A program made the translations under genes and the position numbers. Below are positions 32,576 through 35,290 of a DNA stretch of 35,290 bases, piece by piece. The DNA is from Streptomyces sabulosicollis (lineage in GTDB: Bacteria > Actinomycetota > Actinomycetes > Streptomycetales > Streptomycetaceae). Below the pieces are notes generated by a model. The model was given only the letters and a program-made list of their open reading frames with translations. It ran no database searches and was not told where the DNA came from. Within the stretch, counting starts at the first letter, position 1. Each line of letters begins with the position of its first letter. The stretch lies in contig NZ_JAEEAP010000045.1 of assembly GCF_016103465.1 (NCBI RefSeq), forward strand, positions 1 through 35,290. The letters run 5' to 3'.

Positions 32576-33766
32576 GTGACCACAGCGGAGACCACACCCA
32601 TCGCCTACCCCTTCAACTCCGCCGAGGGGCTGGCGCTCAGCGAGCGTTACGACGAGGCCAGGAACCGCACCGGATTACTCCGGGTGCGCATGCCCTACGG
32701 TGAGCCCGCCTGGCTGGCCACGCGGTACGCCGACGCCCGGCTGGTGCTCGGTGACCGGCGCTTCAGCCGGGCCGCGGCGCTCCACCACGATGAGCCGCGG
32801 CAGTCCGAGGGCCGGCGCGACAGCGGCATCCTGACCATGGACCCGCCCGACCACACCCGGCTGCGCACCCTCGTCGCCAAGGCGTTCACCGTCCACCAGG
32901 TGGAGAAACTCCGCCCGTGGGTCCGGCAGTTGACCCATGACCTGCTCGACGACCTCGAGGCCGCGGGGCCACCCGCCGATCTCGTGGACCGCTACGCCCT
33001 GCCCATTCCGGTGGGGGTCATCTGCGCCATGCTCGGCGTCCCGGAGGAGGACCGGCCCAAGTTCCGCACCTGGAGCGACGCCGCGCTGTCCACCAGCTCC
33101 CTGAGCGCGGAGGAGTTCAGCCGCAACACCGATGAGCTGCGCGCCTATATGGCCGGGCTGATCGAGGACCATCGCATCCGCCCGCGGGACGACATCATGA
33201 CCTCGCTGATCGAGGCGAGGGACGCGGGCGACCGGCTGTCCGAGCTCGAGCTCGTCGATCTGTGCGTGGGCATCCTGGTGGCCGGGCACGAGACGACGGC
33301 CACCCAGATCCCCAACTTCGTGCTGACGCTGCTGGAGTACCCGGACGAACTGCGCCGGCTGCGCGAGGAACCCGCCCTGCTGCACGGCGCCGTCGAGGAG
33401 CTGCTGCGCTTCGTCCCGCTGGGCATGGCAGCGTCCTTCCCCCGCTACGCCACCGAGGACGTCGAGGTGGGCGGCACCCTGGTGCGCGCCGGGGAGCCCG
33501 TGCTCGTCGCCGTGGGCTCGGCCAACCGCGACGCGCTGCGCTTCGACGAGCCGGGCACCCTGAACGTCGCCCGGCCCGCCACCCAGCACCTCGGCTTCGG
33601 CCACGGGGTGCACCACTGCCTGGGCGCGCCCCTGGCCCGGCTGGAGCTCCAGGAGGCGCTCGGCACGCTGATCACCCGCTTCCCCGGGCTGCGGCTGGCC
33701 GGGGACGTGGAGTGGAAGGGCCAGATGCTGGTCCGCGGGCCCCGTGTCATGCCCATCGGGTGGTGA
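32576..33766 (+). CDS. Cytochrome P450
   Basis: A 396-residue soluble bacterial P450. The I-helix motif AGHETTA (236-242) holds the oxygen-activating acid/threonine pair, the ExxR motif is ELLR (275-278), and the heme loop FGHGVHHCLGAPLAR carries the axial Cys348. TMDPPDHTRLRTLVAKAFT and the ENTP-like C-helix region are normal. All key residues are present, so it should be active, hydroxylating or otherwise oxidising a small molecule with electrons from the next-door ferredoxin. The CYP family number cannot be assigned by eye. The GTG start follows GGGAGG by 5 nt. Expression is probably repressed by the divergent TetR. Confidence 0.95.
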   Translation: MTTAETTPIAYPFNSAEGLALSERYDEARNRTGLLRVRMPYGEPAWLATRYADARLVLGDRRFSRAAALHHDEPRQSEGRRDSGILTMDPPDHTRLRTLVAKAFTVHQVEKLRPWVRQLTHDLLDDLEAAGPPADLVDRYALPIPVGVICAMLGVPEEDRPKFRTWSDAALSTSSLSAEEFSRNTDELRAYMAGLIEDHRIRPRDDIMTSLIEARDAGDRLSELELVDLCVGILVAGHETTATQIPNFVLTLLEYPDELRRLREEPALLHGAVEELLRFVPLGMAASFPRYATEDVEVGGTLVRAGEPVLVAVGSANRDALRFDEPGTLNVARPATQHLGFGHGVHHCLGAPLARLELQEALGTLITRFPGLRLAGDVEWKGQMLVRGPRVMPIGW

Positions 33767-33771
33767 GCCGG

Positions 33772-33987
33772 ATGACCTGGAAGGCGGAGATCGACGGCGG
33801 GCGGTGCATGGCGTCCGGCATGTGCGCCGGAATCGCCCCCGACCTGTTCGCCCTCGACGAGGAGCGCGCCCGGCCCCGGCACGAGGAGGTTCCGGAGGAG
33901 GAGCGGGTGCTGGACGCGGCGGACTCCTGTCCCGCGCTGGCGATCACCATCCGCGACGGCACCACGACCGTCGGACCGCGTCCCTGA
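33772..33987 (+). CDS. [3Fe-4S]-type ferredoxin
   Basis: A 71-residue ferredoxin partner of the P450. Cys12 and Cys18 (RCMASGMCAG) and Cys53 (DSCPALAI) give the C-x5-C...CP pattern of single-cluster ferredoxins that feed electrons to actinomycete P450s. The sequence between (IAPDLFALDEERARPRHEEV) is acidic as usual. The gene starts 5 nt after the P450 stop; a GTG at 33763 that overlaps that stop (GTGA) would add three residues and is equally possible. It is co-transcribed with the P450. Confidence 0.92.
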   Translation: MTWKAEIDGGRCMASGMCAGIAPDLFALDEERARPRHEEVPEEERVLDAADSCPALAITIRDGTTTVGPRP

Positions 33988-34009
33988 ACCCTGTCCCCAG
34001 GACCCCGCG

Positions 34010-34873
34010 TCAGGACTTCTGCGCGACACCCGCCCAGAAGGACACCTCTTCGTCGGTCACGTCCCCGGTCTCCACGTGGGAGTCCCTTTCGGCCAGATCG
34101 GTCCGCCAGCGGTGCGGCACCTCCAGGCCCGGTTCGACCAGGTCCAGACCGGTGAAGAAGCGCTCCACCTCGTCCTTGCTGCGGATCTTCCCCTGGATGC
34201 CGCCGCTGTGGTAGACCTGCACGGTCTTCTGGGTGGCCTCGGGGTCGAAGTCCGGGGTGATGTGGCTCAGCACCAGGAAGGAGCCGGGGGCGAGCGCGTC
34301 GACCAGCCGCTGCACGAGGTCGTACGGACCCCACTCGTCGGGGACGAAGTGCAGAAGCGAGACCAGGCTCAGCGCGACCGGCTGGGACAGGTCCAGCACC
34401 TCGATGAGGTCGGGCGAGGCGAGGATGGCCTCGGGCTCGGTGATGTCCCCGTGCACATAGGCGGTGCGGCCCTCGGGGTGGCTCTTGAGCAGGGCCTGGG
34501 CGTGGGCGAGGACGATGGGGTCGTTGTCCACGTAGACGACCCGGGACTCCGGGGCGATGCCCTGGGCGACCTCGTGCAGATTGGGCCGGGTGGGGATGCC
34601 GGTACCGATGTCGAGGAACTGGCGGATGCCCCGCTCGGCGGCGAGGAAGCGGATCGCGCGGTGCATCCAGGCCCGGTTGGTCCGGGCGGCGATCATGACA
34701 CCCGGCCACAGCGTGAGCACCTTGGCCGCGGCCTCACGGTCGGCGACGTAGTTGTCCTTGCCGCCCAGGAAGTAGTCGTACATCCGGGCACTGTGCGGTC
34801 GCCCCTGGTTGAGGGGGGTGTTGGGGGGCTCCGGCCCGCTTCCGGTCTGGGATGCTACCCCTTGCGCGGTCAC
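34010..34873 (-). CDS. SAM-dependent methyltransferase, PF04672 (DUF574) type
   Basis: A 287-residue protein. PHSARMYDYFLGGKDNY (about 26-42) is the family's N-terminal hallmark. FLDIGTGIPT (87-96) is the SAM-binding glycine motif and VYVDNDP (113-119) the acidic loop; LSLVSLLHFVPD and YHSGGIQGKIRS follow. Members are abundant in streptomycetes, but their substrates are mostly unknown. The start GTG 34873 has a strong GGAGGAG upstream; the longer open frame upstream is arginine-rich noise. It is convergent with the ferredoxin gene, 22 nt away, so it is not part of the P450 operon. Confidence 0.88.
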   Translation of the reverse strand: MTAQGVASQTGSGPEPPNTPLNQGRPHSARMYDYFLGGKDNYVADREAAAKVLTLWPGVMIAARTNRAWMHRAIRFLAAERGIRQFLDIGTGIPTRPNLHEVAQGIAPESRVVYVDNDPIVLAHAQALLKSHPEGRTAYVHGDITEPEAILASPDLIEVLDLSQPVALSLVSLLHFVPDEWGPYDLVQRLVDALAPGSFLVLSHITPDFDPEATQKTVQVYHSGGIQGKIRSKDEVERFFTGLDLVEPGLEVPHRWRTDLAERDSHVETGDVTDEEVSFWAGVAQKS

Positions 34874-34970
34874 GTGGTGTTCTCCTCCGTATCCGGGCGC
34901 GATCCCTCGCGCCGCGGCCGACTGTTCACAGGATGGTAACCGCGTGACCGTACGGGGAAGTTGAGGGGCC

Positions 34971-35006
34971 CGGTGCGGCCGGCGCCGACACGCGCCGGCC
35001 GCACCG
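34971..35006 (-). terminator. 15-bp hairpin terminator after the MbtH-like gene
   Basis: Arms 34971-34985 and 34992-35006 pair perfectly around the 6-nt loop CGACAC. The hairpin starts 16 nt beyond the stop of the minus-strand MbtH-like gene and separates it from the methyltransferase gene. Confidence 0.88.
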
Positions 35007-35022
35007 CGTGACGCGGCCCGGG

Positions 35023-35226
35023 TCAGGAGGCCGCGTTGTCCATGCGTTCGCGCAGGCTGCGCGGGCGCATGTCGGTCCACACCTCGTCGACGTACGCGGA
35101 GCACTCGTCCTTGGTGCCCTCCTTGCCGACGGGGTGCCAGCCCTCGGGCACCTCGAGGTCGGCCGGCCACAGCGAGTACTGGTCCTCGTCGTTGCGCAGC
35201 ACCTGGTAGCGGGCGTTGTCGTCCAT
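35023..35226 (-). CDS. MbtH-like NRPS accessory protein
   Basis: A 67-residue protein with all MbtH landmarks: NDEDQYSLWP (Trp20), GWHPVG (Trp30), VDEVWTDMRPRSLRERM (Trp50 and the closing basic helix). MbtH-like proteins bind and activate adenylation domains of nonribosomal peptide synthetases. No synthetase is in the window; on this strand upstream genes would lie beyond the right edge, so a cluster there is likely. AGGAGAG upstream sets the ATG. A strong terminator follows, marking the end of a transcription unit. Confidence 0.95.
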   Translation of the reverse strand: MDDNARYQVLRNDEDQYSLWPADLEVPEGWHPVGKEGTKDECSAYVDEVWTDMRPRSLRERMDNAAS

Positions 35227-35290
35227 GGTCGGTCTCTCCTGTCGATGATCGGTCAGATGGGTGGGGGTCGTCGGTGAAGGGGGACGGGGG

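Overview
The window is chromosomal DNA from a filamentous actinomycete, most likely a Streptomyces. Base composition is very G+C-rich with strong third-position bias, GTG and TTG starts are common, several genes look leaderless, and the families present (GT39-like, CAP, DUF2334, PF04672 methyltransferase, MbtH, HelD, MFS/TetR pairs) are typical of that genus. No rRNA, tRNA or CRISPR array was seen. All family assignments come from reading motifs, without database searches.

Layout. 1-3261: 3' part of a regulator with two helix-turn-helix units split by an 18-bp tandem repeat, an EamA permease, and a glutathionyl-hydroquinone-reductase-like enzyme. 3726-10009: a compact peptide-export locus with a 72-residue double-glycine precursor, a short HlyD-type adaptor, a C39 peptidase/ABC exporter and a second NHLM-type ABC exporter, and no modifying enzyme. 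10075-12365: a DHA2 drug-efflux pump and divergent TetR sharing an operator. 12463-16760: a GT39-like membrane glycosyltransferase, a secreted CAP protein, and a TetR/quinone-oxidoreductase pair. 16773-19222: a strong terminator overlapping the promoter of a HelD-type helicase.

19153-26161 is an exopolysaccharide-like locus. The minus-strand operon encodes a small membrane protein, a processive GT2 synthase, UDP-GlcNAc 2-epimerase and a membrane-anchored lectin-like protein. Divergent from it are a secreted DUF2334 deacetylase-like protein and a GH113-like lipoprotein. The pieces suggest polymer synthesis, deacetylation and trimming at the cell surface. The divergent region carries a promoter, a dyad and three exact 24-bp-spaced repeats.

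25960-27600 is a rearranged scar: an inverted repeat at the end of the hydrolase gene, a GH28 polygalacturonase remnant with its middle deleted, a small SRPBCC gene and a TnpB remnant. After it come an FAD oxidoreductase (27632-28993), an 894-residue discoidin/SUKH-like fusion protein (29123-31807), and a TetR with a cytochrome P450/ferredoxin operon under a clear promoter-operator. The window ends with a PF04672 methyltransferase and an MbtH-like protein; the last hints at a nonribosomal peptide cluster beyond the right edge.

The best candidates for something undescribed are the cysteine-free, GxxxG-rich exported peptide (3726-3944) and the synthase/epimerase/deacetylase/hydrolase polysaccharide locus with its repeat-bearing leader.
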